64,000 bases of DNA from Cycas panzhihuaensis. Taxonomy: Eukaryota > Cycadophyta. How positions within the stretch are numbered: the first letter of the stretch is position 1; each line of letters starts with the position of its first letter. The notes beneath the pieces are model-generated. The model saw only the letters and a list, made by a program, of their open reading frames with translations. It was not told the origin of the DNA and made no database searches. This document shows positions 35,418 through 46,014 of this stretch, one piece after another. The translations under genes were made by a program, and so were the position numbers. The stretch is taken from NCBI GenBank assembly GCA_023213395.1, contig CM041465.1, forward strand, positions 193,695,741-193,759,740, written 5' to 3'.

Positions 35418-35771
35418 TTTTAGAATTTGATTACAACTCTAATACAATGTTAGAATTTACAAAAGTAAGAAGTATAATCATGTAAATCACTCTATTTTCA
35501 AAGTACACTTATGAAATGGCATTATATTAACCCATTGTGAAGAGAGTATATAAGATTTCTAATTGTTAGTAGTGTTGATGAACACCAGGGTTTAAAACCC
35601 TATGAGATATATACTTTCGAGGAAGGAGAAAAAACTTCTTAACCTCCAATTTAACATAATATAAAATAATGAACATACACAATAAACTAATCTTACCTTT
35701 ACTTACCATCAAGATGTAAGCATTCACACACTTCTAATGTGGGAGTTAGGTGAGGAACATTAACCCCATCA
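35418..35771 (-). repeat. C6 3' LTR
   Basis: 354 bp. Its left 140 bp match 42759-42897 ('caaagtacactt', 'tgtgaagagagta'). A 31-bp partial duplication, TTAGAATTTGAT at 35388 and 35420, blurs the left edge. TATA-like 'cttatatactctc' on the minus strand near 35550. Confidence 0.85.
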
Positions 35772-35783
35772 TACTCCCCCTTA
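35772..35783 (-). other. C6 polypurine tract
   Basis: Minus-strand TTAAGGGGGAGTA next to the LTR start TGATGGGG. Confidence 0.85.
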
Positions 35784-35789
35784 ATGTGC

Positions 35790-36485
35790 ATCATGTTCAT
35801 CTTCTATTTTTCCTTGAACTTGTAGTATAGATGCTTTAGGAATACTTTGAAGAAGCAATTGTGCTTATGTCTTATAATTTCATTATCAACTTTGAAGTGG
35901 TCTTCAATTTATACCATTATCATTACCATATAGTCTTCAATAAATTATGGTCCAAATGTAGCTATGAGTTGCTTTAAATGAATATGAGTGCCTTCATTTT
36001 TTTAGTTTATCCTTTTGATGAGGATTAACCTAGTTAGATGTACATAAAGCTTCATCGAATGCATTATTATGTTCATCAATCTTATTCAAATATTTAACAT
36101 TGTATGCCACATTAGATTTTTCATCAAGAAATACTTATTCTATCATCTATCTAACACAAAATACATCATTAATATAGTTAAATTTACTTAAATCAAAAGA
36201 TTCTTCCCCATAAAGTAAATCAAGGGTATCCTAAATAGATTTAGATGCGTCAATATCATAAACATGATTAAGTATATTATCATCTATGGTACAAAGCATA
36301 AGTACTAGGGCTTCATTGTTCTTTATTAAGTTTTCTCTAAAGTCTAATTCATTTATTATGTAACCATGTTCTATGAATTTCTAAAGGTCATTTACAATAA
36401 AGTATGTTTTCAATATATATTTCCAAATCTCAAAATTTGTCCCATCAAATATGGAAAATCTAGTGTTAATATTAGTGATAGCCAT
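35790..36485 (-). pseudogene. C6 gag
   Basis: Copia gag (UBN2-like) read leftward from a plausible ATG near 36485. 'FDGTNFEIWKYIL' (about 36455-36415) is the N-terminal box; 'NEALVLMLCTIDDNILNHVY' (about 36330-36270) and 'LDLLYGEESFDLSKF' (about 36230-36185) follow, then 'VAYNVKYLNKIDEHNNAFDE' (about 36110-36050). Only a few stops interrupt it, making it the best-kept gag in the copia part of the window. No zinc knuckle or protease follows: within about 20 bp of its end lies the polypurine tract. Confidence 0.9.
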
Positions 36486-36957
36486 TATAATCAATGAATC
36501 ATAACATATAATGAATTAAGAAGTATAACTCTTTAATCAATGCAAAATAGATGTTTTCTTTTGAGATGAGATAAACCTTTCAAAGGATATATATGAATCT
36601 TAAAATTTAGAAGAAATGTAATATAATGTAACATGTTTGAGATTTCAAATATTATAGATATGGTCTTGATTTAATTTGAATATGCCTTTCATATGAGAGT
36701 TAAAGAACTTAATATATATAAAGAATTTTTAAATGACTGCTTTTATAAATCAGAAATAACTTGATACTAAAGGAAAGTATATCCTTTTAATGAATGCTAT
36801 TTGTAGATTAATTCTCATAAGCCTTCAAAAGTAAGTTTAAAAGAAACAAATAATATACTTATACAATGAAGTGCAACTTGGAATACTTTTCAAACTTGAA
36901 ATTGAGCAAAATGATCTTCCAATTTTAATTTCTTATCAAAGATAAGCAGCCATCAGA

Positions 36958-37405
36958 TGAGTCATATTAGATTAAATAATGTAAACTTTATGTTTTATTA
37001 TGTTTCTTAAGGTTATTATTTAGTCACGTCTTAAAAGTTGTTTAAGTGATTGTAATGTTGTAAACTTATGTTAAATATTAATTGATTTATGGATGATCGT
37101 TGAAATGTAGAACTACATTCCAACGAACCTCCATCCTATTTATTAATCTCCTAGATTCATGGAATTGGTTCCAGGAATCTAGGAGGTCTGTCCATATGCC
37201 TGACCAAAGGCTATTTTAGGGGGTTTGTGGTTTTGTATATTGGTTTTCATTCATTTATTAATAAAAACTTAGATTAGGAGATGGTTTTTCTTCCTTAGAA
37301 GGGGTTTTCCACCTGTCAACCCTGTGTACATGTGCATTGTCTCTTTCTTATGTTTCTCTTTTATTCCTATGATATTTTGACTGTGTACATGTGCCTATTC
37401 TATCA
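36958..37405 (+). repeat. C5 5' LTR
   Basis: Right end TATCA is fixed by the adjoining PBS. The left end (TGAGTCATATT) is inferred. 'ctgtgtacatgtgc' occurs twice near the 3' end (37320 and 37380 areas). Confidence 0.55.
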
Positions 37406-37418
37406 TGGTATCAGAGCA
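37406..37418 (+). other. C5 primer-binding site
   Basis: TGGTATCAGAGCA, 12 of 13 to the initiator-Met consensus, directly after the LTR. Confidence 0.92.
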
Positions 37419-37914
37419 AATAGAATCCCTTTCCACTTTACTAAAACCTTTGTCAAATTGAATCCATCCTTTTGAAAATCATATACTGGCATAACAGTAC
37501 CCCAAACCCCTTCCTACTCCCTGGAAGAATAATCGTACCACACTCTGATTACACCAAATCTGGTCCTGAGAGCAGTAGAGAAGTTCACAACATCAGTGTT
37601 TATCATTTATGAGTAGATTCACCCAAAGGATGCATTCAAACAGCAAATGATAAAAACTTGGAGGGTCGGGGATGTCCTCTTCTTGGTCTAAATACCACAC
37701 CACCATTTTTTCATCAGAAGGCTAGTGAGGAGATCACCAATTATAAACTGTGGTTATTATGCATGATGGGCTGCATTACGGAAGTTACTGTTTCAGTTTC
37801 TTGAAGCTAGAATGCAAACTGCCAGGGATACTCCTTTGCAAAAATAAGTACTTTCCCTTGGAGCTGGCTTTGACACAACATTCTTCCAACTTCAGGAAGA
37901 AGAGAAGGCCCCAA

Positions 37915-38106
37915 CACTCTACGTGGAGCTAGATTTCAAGGAGGTGACTGGTAAAAGGGTAGCACTAATTGAGTTCCATGAAGAGCTGAGGAACAACATT
38001 GGCAAGATAGCACTCTACGTGGAGCTAGATTTCAAGGAGGTGACTGGTGAAAAGGTAGCATTGATTAAGTTCCATAAAGAGCTAAGGAACAAGATTGGCA
38101 AGACAA
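37915..38106 (+). repeat. 96-bp tandem duplication, two copies, codon-periodic
   Basis: Units 37915-38010 and 38011-38106, exactly 96 bp each, differing at about ten positions. In one frame each unit translates as 'LYVELDFKEVTG' followed by 'VALI' and 'KFHKELRN'-like residues; 37923-38132 is open across both. The protein family is not recognised. It lies in the C5 leader, where gag is not expected. GC content is higher than around it. It may be a piece of captured host coding sequence or an unrecognised element protein. Confidence 0.85.
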
Positions 38107-38245
38107 CACTCATTTCACAAGAAAGAGGTTACTAACCTTTATCATTGTAGAATGTGTTCTTATATATTTGGAGCTAGATATAAGCTATATGGTAGTTAAA
38201 TGGGCTTTGAAGATGGCCCTGAGCATTGGATCAGAATAGAACTGT

Positions 38246-38328
38246 AGTCGCTCCATGCCATTGAAGACCCACAGTCGCTCCATGCCATTGAAGACCAGTA
38301 GTCACTACTCCAACGCCATCGCAGACCT
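38246..38328 (+). repeat. 27-bp tandem repeat, three copies
   Basis: Copies begin at 38246, 38273 and 38300 with AGTCGCTCCATGCCATTGA (first two) and a diverged third. The period is a multiple of three. Confidence 0.8.
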
Positions 38329-38379
38329 ATAGAAATCCTCGCCGCTGCCATGGAGAGAATGGAAAAATAAGGTAGGGTT

Positions 38380-39700
38380 TCATTGCCTTTACCCCCCCAG
38401 ACCCCAATTCCAATTAAATTTTAATTTTGTGATATAAATTAAAACAAACCCATCAGGTCTGCATTCTTAGGTTTTGTTTTATTTATTTTTTAATTTTTTA
38501 TTTAAATCAAAATTTCAATCCCCCCTTTATCACATTAATAAATCAATGTAAAACCTCCTTATTACATTAATAAATTAACTTAAAACTATTTTTTTAATAA
38601 ACCTTCAATTTATAAATAAAATTTAAAATCTTTCCCCTTTAATTAATTTTTAGTACGTAAAATCAAACCCCCCTTTATAATACTTTTGTCACATTTTGAT
38701 TTAATGAAACATTAACCCCACTTCATTATTATACTTTGATTTAAATCAAAGCCCCCCCCATTATACTTTACACTTTGATTTAAATCAAAGTCCCCCCCTT
38801 AAACACATTTTTATTAAAACAAATTCCTCCTCCCTTTTATAATACCTTTATTAAAATAAATTTATAAACCCCCCCTCAATAACACCCCCTCTTTTATCAC
38901 TTTGTTATTTAATCAAATCAAATCCCCCGTTAATTACATAATCTCCCTTACATTTTATTCTTAACTTTTTTTTTTTAAATTAACCCTTCTCCTCTACAAC
39001 ACTTTAATGATAAAACATTACCCCTCCCCCCCTTTGTTTTGTTTTAGTATTCTTTAATAAAACATAAGCTCAACCCCACTCTCTTTCTTCTTATTATGTT
39101 TATTTTTTGATTAAATTTTGTATTGTATACTTGATTGAAATCAAATACAATCTTTTTTTTGCCTTGATTCTAAGTAAATATATACCCTTCTATTACTCTT
39201 TAATGATTAAAATTAAGCCTTTGATTACTACATTTTAATGTTAAAAATTATTTCAAATTAATATAGTTAATTTTAAGAAAATTAAAATTAACCTTTTACT
39301 TATTATATTTAATCAAATCCATTCCTTTTATTATACTTTTTTTTCATATTTATTTTTCTCTAACACTTCATTATTAATTTATGAATTAACTTTTTCTTTC
39401 CTTTCACACTTAATCGATAGAGTTGAATTATGCCATTTAAGCCTTAAAATTACACATCTATTTCTTAAAATAAAAAGGGAAATAAAATACTTAATCATAA
39501 AGTTTTTTCTGTTAAGGGAAACTAAATACCTAGTTACAATTTTTTTTTTAAGTAAAGCATTTACTTTGTTAAGGAGAATTGTTTATTTTTTCCAAAAGGG
39601 ATTTGTTATTTTCAAAAAGGGGATTGTTTATTAAACAAGGATTTTTTTTATTCAAAGTAAAGGGGGACTATTTTTTCTAAGGGGGATTATTTTTCTAAAG
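38380..39700. other. Strand-asymmetric tract: C-runs then G-runs
   Basis: 38380-39020 has many C5-C8 runs in a very G-poor background. 39570-39690 has G3-G5 runs in a C-poor background. No coding is seen. It belongs to the C5 leader by position. Confidence 0.7.
38734..38790. repeat. Two copies of an 18-bp perfect palindrome, each before a C-run
   Basis: CTTTGATTTAAATCAAAG at 38734-38751 followed by C8, and again at 38773-38790 followed by T and C7. Period 39 bp. Confidence 0.95.
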
Positions 39701-39899
39701 AGAATTGTTTTTCAAAAATGATTGCTTAAGGAATTATTTTTAAGAAGTTTGTTTATTTCTATTTAAAAACATATGATTCTTTTTATTTTAAAATCAATTA
39801 ATGCATACTAAGATGATTTTGTGAATTAGATCTATTAACAAGATTAGTACTTTCACTAGGTAATTATTTTTTCAGTCACCTTCATAACTTTTTAATCTA

Positions 39900-40600
39900 C
39901 AAATAAACCTCAACACTCCCAATATGGCATTAATACCAGGGATAGTCACCTGCATTCCAATTCTAGTATTAACCAGCTTAAACTATGCCAACTAGAGGAA
40001 TCACATATCCCATCAGCTCAAACAGCAAAACGTATGGCAATATATGATAAGTGAATTCCAAAAACCAAAAGTAGATGCTACTGAGAGACTTATGGTATAT
40101 CTGATGAACTCAGATGCTGCATTAGACACCATATTAAACTCACTCTCACCAAAAATCAGTCGACAATTTTCTGAAAAAGATGACTTAGCCACTGTCTGGA
40201 AAAACCTTGGAAGAAAAATATGACAATGTTGATACACATCAAATAGCTATCCTAGAAGAGCAATTGTATAATCTGACTTTTGATGACTTTATAAATGTTG
40301 AGGATTTTTGAACTAAAATCCAATCAATTAATAAAGATCTAGATAACTACATTAAATCTAAAACCAAAGAAGGTGATATAGAAAAAATAACTACGCATGT
40401 TAAAGATGATGACACCCTCATATGTCTTGTAGTTAACAAATTACCAAAACACTTTAATCTTTACCAAGCTACCAGACAACAAGCTGGCAATCCACCTATC
40501 ACATTCAATCAATTGATAAACCAGCTGATTGAACATCAGACAATATTAATTAGAATAGGTGCAATAAAAGATCATTTACAGGCTTTGTTTTCTAAAATGT
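39900..40600 (+). pseudogene. C5 gag
   Basis: Copia gag of the same family as C1. Before about 40200 the frame reads 'KPKVDATERLMVYLMNSDAA' (about 40055-40115) and 'FSEKDDLATVWKN'; a one-base insertion in an A-run near 40200 shifts it, after which 'EKYDNVDTHQIAILEEQLYN' (about 40215-40275), 'DDDTLICLVVNKLPKHFNLY' (about 40407-40467) and 'INQLIEHQTILI' (about 40520-40550) follow. Apart from the shift and a stop near 40308 it is open. It ends abruptly near 40600. Confidence 0.9.
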
Positions 40601-40629
40601 ACTTCTTAAAACATGAAGTAAGTAACTTG

Positions 40630-42660
40630 CTTGAAAGAAAGAAAGTTAAAAGATATATGTATGCTTTTTTAAATGAATACTTTAATGCAAAATAACTTAA
40701 CCAAGAAATAAGATCAAGATTTTGTTATGCAAACTTTATCTTTCAAATGAGGAAGCTCCTTATAAAAATAACTTTAAACAACTTTCAATGACTATATGCA
40801 CCTTCAATGAGGTTATTTCAATGAATAAATAACAAGATATAGGTAAATGAATTAAGGAGATGATCTTTTCAAATACTCAAATACTCTTTCAATCGAGGAG
40901 ATGAACCCTTCAATCTTCTTTCAACAAGATGGCTAATTGATGCTTAAAGCCAATAAGATTTAAAATAAAGGCCAATGTATAGCTTATAATCTTTTCTAAA
41001 ATGATGAATAAAATGGATTATAATACTTTTATCAAGGATGCATATGAGAGGCCTTATAATAAAAGATGATCTATATAAGGATGAAATGATATCCTTCAAT
41101 AAAAGAAGCTTTAAAGCTTGTAAGAATCGAAGAATAATAACTAACAACTTATGAAATATAATGTACTTATATGATTTTAAGAAATATGAAGGCCTTAAAG
41201 CAAATAAAAAATTCTTTAAATTATGAAATAATGAGCTCAAATTACATAATATTACTTGAAAATGTTTTTAGATGTAATATATATAAAAGGAAAGTGAGCT
41301 CTTTAGTTGGATTCTTTTATAAATAAGATGCATCTTTAAAGCATTCAAGAAGAAAAATAGCCTTAAATAGGCATAAATACTCAAAGAAAATTCCTTAAAC
41401 AAGTAAAAAAGTCACTTAGATTTACATTTATATGTAATAGAAAGAAATTAATAAGGTAAGAGGTACCCAATTATAACTTTTGAATGCAACAGGACTCCTA
41501 CTACTCTAGAAGCCAAAAGAGATGCTAAAAGGCTATAAAATAGCTTTTAGATCTTTTAAACACTAGTAAATATCATTAATAATTAGTTAGGATAAAAATA
41601 TCAATTAAATATATTTAGTTGGAAAGAAATTTTGGCTTAAAATATATTTAAAAGTGTCTAACTAGGATTGAAATAAAGGCTTCAATTTAAGGATATTAAT
41701 GACCTATAAAATGATGTTAGAATAAGATGAAACCTATTATGTTATAAAGAGCTCTAAAAATTATTTCCAGCAGTTTAGACATCTTGAGAAATGAAGCTGT
41801 AGAACTTAAGTTATTGACAAAATAGTGAAAAGACCTATTTATGGCTAATGAAATATGAGCAATAAATGAATGTCAAATTTAAAATAATCAAACTCTATAA
41901 ATAATGGTTCAAATCAAGAAAATAAGGACTCCAAGCTATAGAGATTTGAATAAACTTTCTAAAATTTTAAACAATTTATAAATTAGATAAATGGTTACTG
42001 AGATATCACAGAAATAGCGCAAGTATCTTTTTTTTAGGCTTGTGTGACATATGAAAAAATGGCAAACTAAGGTAGGAGTGCAAAACCCTAATGGGAGATC
42101 AAATGGACTTAGAATAAGATGAAGTTTTAGAGAAAGGGTTATAACGATGAGAGGTACCTAGTAGATATAAAAATTTTGAAAAATAATCTTATATTAAGGA
42201 GAATGAAGATGTGGAAGCCTAGGGGATTGCAGGAGCTCAACTAAGAAAAATAAAGCCTAAAACCACCTCAAATCTCTTCTAACAAGAATTAAGAATAGGT
42301 TTAGGACTTCCAAAATGACATATAAAGCTCTAACAAGAAGAAATAATTAATATTAGGGTTGTAGTGAATGAAAAATATGATTTTTCATTCGTTTTCTTCA
42401 GAAAACTTAGATCTAAACCTTAGATGAGTGCAAATAAGTGAATAAGCTACTACAAGTGGCTGTAAATGACTAGAAATATTGGGATAAATATGCACACTAT
42501 AGCTATAAAAATCTAAAGAAAACCATGATTAAATGGATTGTATGTATCAAAAGTAGTAAAAAAATAGCTAAATATTAACAAAAAACTATATAAAAATGTT
42601 AGTAAATTTTATAAAATTGATAAAATATTAATGTAAATGCTTGTCATGAAGTGAAATTAA
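40630..42660 (-). repeat. C6 leader copy homologous to the C2 leader
   Basis: Aligns with 17200 onward in the same orientation over about 2 kb with many small gaps. No conserved open frame exists between the two copies, so a non-coding role or neutral drift is likely. Confidence 0.8.
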
Positions 42661-42776
42661 TGCTCTAATATAGGTGGTCAAGATCTGGACTCTAATACCA
42701 TGTTAGAATTGCTCAAAGTGCTCTAATATAGGTGGCCAAAATCTACGCTCTAATACCATGTTAGAATTTCATCACA
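42661..42776 (-). repeat. 58-bp tandem duplication covering PBS and LTR edge
   Basis: TGCTCTAATATAGGTGG starts at 42661 and again at 42719; each unit ends with the PBS complement and the LTR edge, ACTCTAATACCATGTTAGAA in the first and gctctaataccatgttagaa in the second. Confidence 0.88.
42747..42758 (-). other. C6 primer-binding site
   Basis: Minus-strand TGGTATTAGAGC, one transition from TGGTATCAGAGC, abutting the LTR. Confidence 0.88.
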
Positions 42777-42897
42777 ACTTTGATACAATGTTAGAATTTA
42801 TAAAAGTAGTAGGTACAATCATGTAAATCAAGACATATTCAAAGTACACTTGTGAAATAGCATTATATTAACTCATTGTGAAGAGAGTACATAAGAA
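42759..42897 (-). repeat. C6 5' LTR, truncated
   Basis: Matches the first 140 bp of 35418-35771, then breaks into gypsy integrase sequence. Confidence 0.88.
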
Positions 42898-43480
42898 CTT
42901 TTTGGCATTATATGGGTATGAACTACCATCTCTTAGGAACTATGCCATAGAAATTTCTAGAGTTCAAGTAGTGGATGACTATTTACAACAAACCATAGAG
43001 ATACTTAAGATATTAATGGAAAACCTGAACTTAGCTTGTAACTAAGTAAAACAATAAGCATATAAATGAAGAAACGAATGGGAGTTCCAACTAGGAGATT
43101 GGGTTTATTTATGTTTGCAACCATGCAAGCAAACTTCATTTAAAAGAAATGGTAAACATAAGTTAGATCCAAAGTTTTGTGGGCCCTATAAGGTCCTTAA
43201 ATAAGTGGGAGAAGTGGATTATACCTTAGAGTTTCCTATAACATCTAAAATCCTTAATGTTTTCTATGTATCTAGTCTTAAAGGGATAATTGGATAACAT
43301 TTGTAAGTACAAACAAAATTACTAATACTCGATAATGAAGGGAGGCTCCAACTAATACTTAAATTAATTTTGGAGGAAAGGGTTAGGCACTTGTACTCTT
43401 AATACATTAAAGTGTATCTCATCAAATGGAAGAAATTAACATAAGATAATTCATGTTATATAACATTCTAAGGTTAGCAG
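42898..43480 (+). pseudogene. G2 integrase C-terminus and chromodomain
   Basis: Ty3/gypsy chromovirus fragment. 'LYGYELPSLRNYAIEISRVQ' (about 42908-42967) is the end of the integrase core. 'QLGDWVYLCLQPCKQTSF' (about 43090-43143) and 'LDPKFCGPYKVLKXVGEVDY' (about 43165-43222) form the C-terminal domain. 'IKVYLIKWKKL' (about 43408-43440) is a chromodomain signature close to that of G1 ('IKEYLIKWKHL'). The 5' side is cut by C6. Confidence 0.93.
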
Positions 43481-43544
43481 CACAAGAACATCCTATCACA
43501 TGGAGAAGGTTAAGGCTAAACCATAACCACATGACTAAGGAAGA

Positions 43545-43866
43545 GAAGGTTAAGAATAATTATTAATTTATGTGCACTAGCCACATAACTCTACTAATAG
43601 GATCACAGGGCCTGTGGGGCTACTAATAAGATGTTAGGATTAGTAGTCATTTTTGCCTATATAAAGCCAAATAATTATTTAAAAAAAAAAACACTTATGC
43701 TATTTTTGAGATTATGCAAGAGTATATTTCCTTTCGGTGATCATTAAGTTTCCTAACTTTCCATTGATGTATTTGTGTTTTAAAAATTATAATAAAAGAT
43801 CTTTTGAGATCTTAAATATTTTCCAAGGTGTTTTTTAGTACAACTTAAGGATTTAGAATGCTCCAA
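43545..43866 (+). repeat. G2 LTR
   Basis: Lies between the integrase end and a PBS, so it serves as a 3' LTR to the left and a 5' LTR to the right. TATA-like 'cctatataaagcc' near 43655; 'aataaaag' near 43790. The left limit is uncertain. Confidence 0.65.
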
Positions 43867-43867
43867 G

Positions 43868-43880
43868 TGGTATCAGAGCC
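43868..43880 (+). other. Primer-binding site after the G2 LTR
   Basis: Perfect TGGTATCAGAGCC. Confidence 0.95.
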
Positions 43881-44740
43881 ATGTTTATAATCATGAGGAG
43901 CTATTCAAAAGCCAAAAAAAACAAGATTCTTTTTTTTTTTCCTTACCAAATCAAGTACTCTCTTTATCCAAGTAGAGATTGAGGAAAGGCCTTCTCTTAG
44001 TACTCTCTCCTTATAGAGATTAAGGAATATAACCTACACCATTCAAGAGTCATAGAAGAAGGGAAATTCTTTTCCCATAGGTAATGTCTAGCACTTCCTT
44101 TTGCCTTCTTTGTGTTTACTTGAGTTCAATTATTTTATTTCAATTTTTGTATTGCAGGCATTAATCCAAGGGTAGATAACTCTATTTTGTACCTAACTTT
44201 CTCCCTCGTATCCTTTATTTCTAGGTAGATAACTCTTTATGCTAGCTACCCAAAGTAGTTAGGTAAAGACCTTGCACCGAGGATCAATAAACATCATATG
44301 GATCTATCATTTTGGCTAAGCATACCATGGCTTTTTTGGCTCTTATAAGAAATACTAGAGACAACATTCTTGAACCAAGCACTAGATAGAACCTAACTAT
44401 AGAACTACAACTCTATGTACCCTTGGGTATATAGGAGAACACCCTATAGGCCTCTTTTCTCCATCCTAGCATAGGTAATCTTGCAATCATTTATCCTCTA
44501 TAGTGCATAGGTTAGTAGTTAGTGCTCGGAAGTTATTCTGGTTGAATACCTTTATATGATTGTAGACCTTATAAAGATAGTTATTCCTTTGTAGGTAATA
44601 CCCTGAGATATTGGGTTAAGCTACAATATTAATAGAGAAGTTTATTACAAAGCCTATATAATCAAACATGTCTCTATTAAGTGTCTGTTAGGCATCCCTT
44701 GTTAGATAATGTGACAACAATGGTTTGAAGGCTAAAATTT
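43881..44740 (+). other. Chromovirus leader
   Basis: Non-coding. Repeats the phrase 'agggtagataactct' and 'ggtagataactct' (44170, 44225 areas), also present at the start of G1. It then gives way to a GC-rich LTR-like block rather than to gag. Confidence 0.65.
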
Positions 44741-44753
44741 TAATAGGTTGGTA

Positions 44754-45188
44754 ATGCGGTTTCCCCTCTAAACCTTCCTCATGGGTTCCAAGGGGGACGG
44801 GAGCCCCCCTTGGCTAGGGGGGTGTGGGGGGCATGGAATTCCCCCCACAAGGAGAGGGTTCAAGGGAAATAAACCCCAACCCAAAAAGATAGCACTCGAA
44901 AGTATATTAAATTGTAAAGAGAATTAGGGTCATTTGTTCAAAATACCCTAGATTCTACGGTCGAGATTTGTGCCTTGTATGACTCTCTCACGTAGTCTAA
45001 TTTAGGGAAATTTTCATCATGTTGATGGTGTTCAATGTATTATATGTACTATGAGGAGTTGGGTGGCTGGTTGTTGTTGCTATGAGTACTTTATTATAGA
45101 TTGTGTATATTTTCTCCATTCCTTGACAATAAAGATTGATACCTTTCCTATGTGGATGTTTCCCTAGCATACTGCTAGGGTTTTACCA
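44754..45188 (+). repeat. GC-rich LTR-like block with C/G-run hairpins
   Basis: Starts TGCGGTTTCCCC and ends TTTTACCA. Near 44795-44860 it has alternating G5-G6 and C6 runs able to pair (AAGGGGG with CCCCCCTT). 'acaataaag' near 45128 resembles a polyadenylation site. The next bases, TGTTATATCAGGTG, may be a decayed PBS. It looks like a solo or 5' LTR of another element. Confidence 0.5.
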
Positions 45189-45189
45189 T

Positions 45190-46010
45190 GTTATATCAGG
45201 TGTATATGTGATGCTTGGCTTTCTTGTTTATTTTATTATATTATCTATGGTTTAAGAACTTACATATTAAATTTTAGTTTTGATTCCTATAACTAGTTGC
45301 AAGAATAGTTTAGATCTTGGTGGTGATTTTAGGTTATTAAGACCTTGTCTTCTCAACATCCCTAAAGGTAACATCGAGCATGTGATGCTACAAGAATAGC
45401 CTATAAAGTAAGGGTTATAACTTTCTAAATATTGATCATATTTAAAAATAGCCTAAATAGGTAAGTTAATTATAAAAAAAATAAAAAAACATCCATAGTA
45501 AAAAAATTACCACTAAAATTCATATATCTTATTTTGATTAACATGTTGTATTGGTCATTTTGCAATAGGTTAGTTTCCATATATAATTTTCATGATTAAT
45601 GATACCTAGGTCGCTTACTTGAAAACTAATATTAAAATTTATCTATCCTATTTTAATCACCATATGGTACTGACAAAGATTTACTAGGTTAGTTTTAATT
45701 GTTAACTTTTAGGAAAAATGACATATAGGTACCATAAGGGCCCCACTAGCACATATTCTTGATTATAACTCATGTACCTCATTTTGATGAGTTCTTTACA
45801 CTTATCCTAATACATTAGGTGGCTTTATTTTCTTAAAATTTAGGATCAACAATCTACAACACCCCAATACCCCTATTTCCCCTTTTTCCTTGTCCCTTTT
45901 CTCATACATCCCTACCTTTTTAAACCGCATATTCTATTTAGTCTATCCCACCTCTATTATTCTCTTCTTATTGCTACATCCCACTTCACCATATCTATTT
46001 CTTATTGACT
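45190..46010 (+). other. Unassigned stretch, probably leader sequence
   Basis: No genes seen. The last 150 bp are strongly pyrimidine-rich and run into the G3 gag start. Confidence 0.45.
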
Positions 46011-46014
46011 TCCA

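Larger units (their letters stand above)
36958..40620 (+). mobile_element. C5: + strand copia fragment within C6
   Basis: 5' LTR, PBS, long unusual leader, then gag ending near 40600. No protease, pol or 3' LTR. C6 leader sequence resumes at about 40630. A complete insertion should have two LTRs, so either its 3' part was deleted or the junction arose by recombination. Confidence 0.7.
35418..42897 (-). mobile_element. C6: minus-strand copia deletion derivative (gag joined to 3' LTR)
   Basis: 3' LTR 35418-35771, polypurine tract, gag 35790-36485, leader (36486-36957 and 40630-42746), PBS 42747-42758, truncated 5' LTR 42759-42897. Protease, integrase, RT and RNase H are absent: gag runs into the polypurine tract. 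C5 (36958-~40620) sits in the leader. The right LTR is cut off by the gypsy fragment G2. Confidence 0.8.

Noticed and set aside
40013-40237. Minus-strand open frame of 74 codons
   Set aside because: It is the reverse of the C5 gag, whose + strand reading matches a known family.
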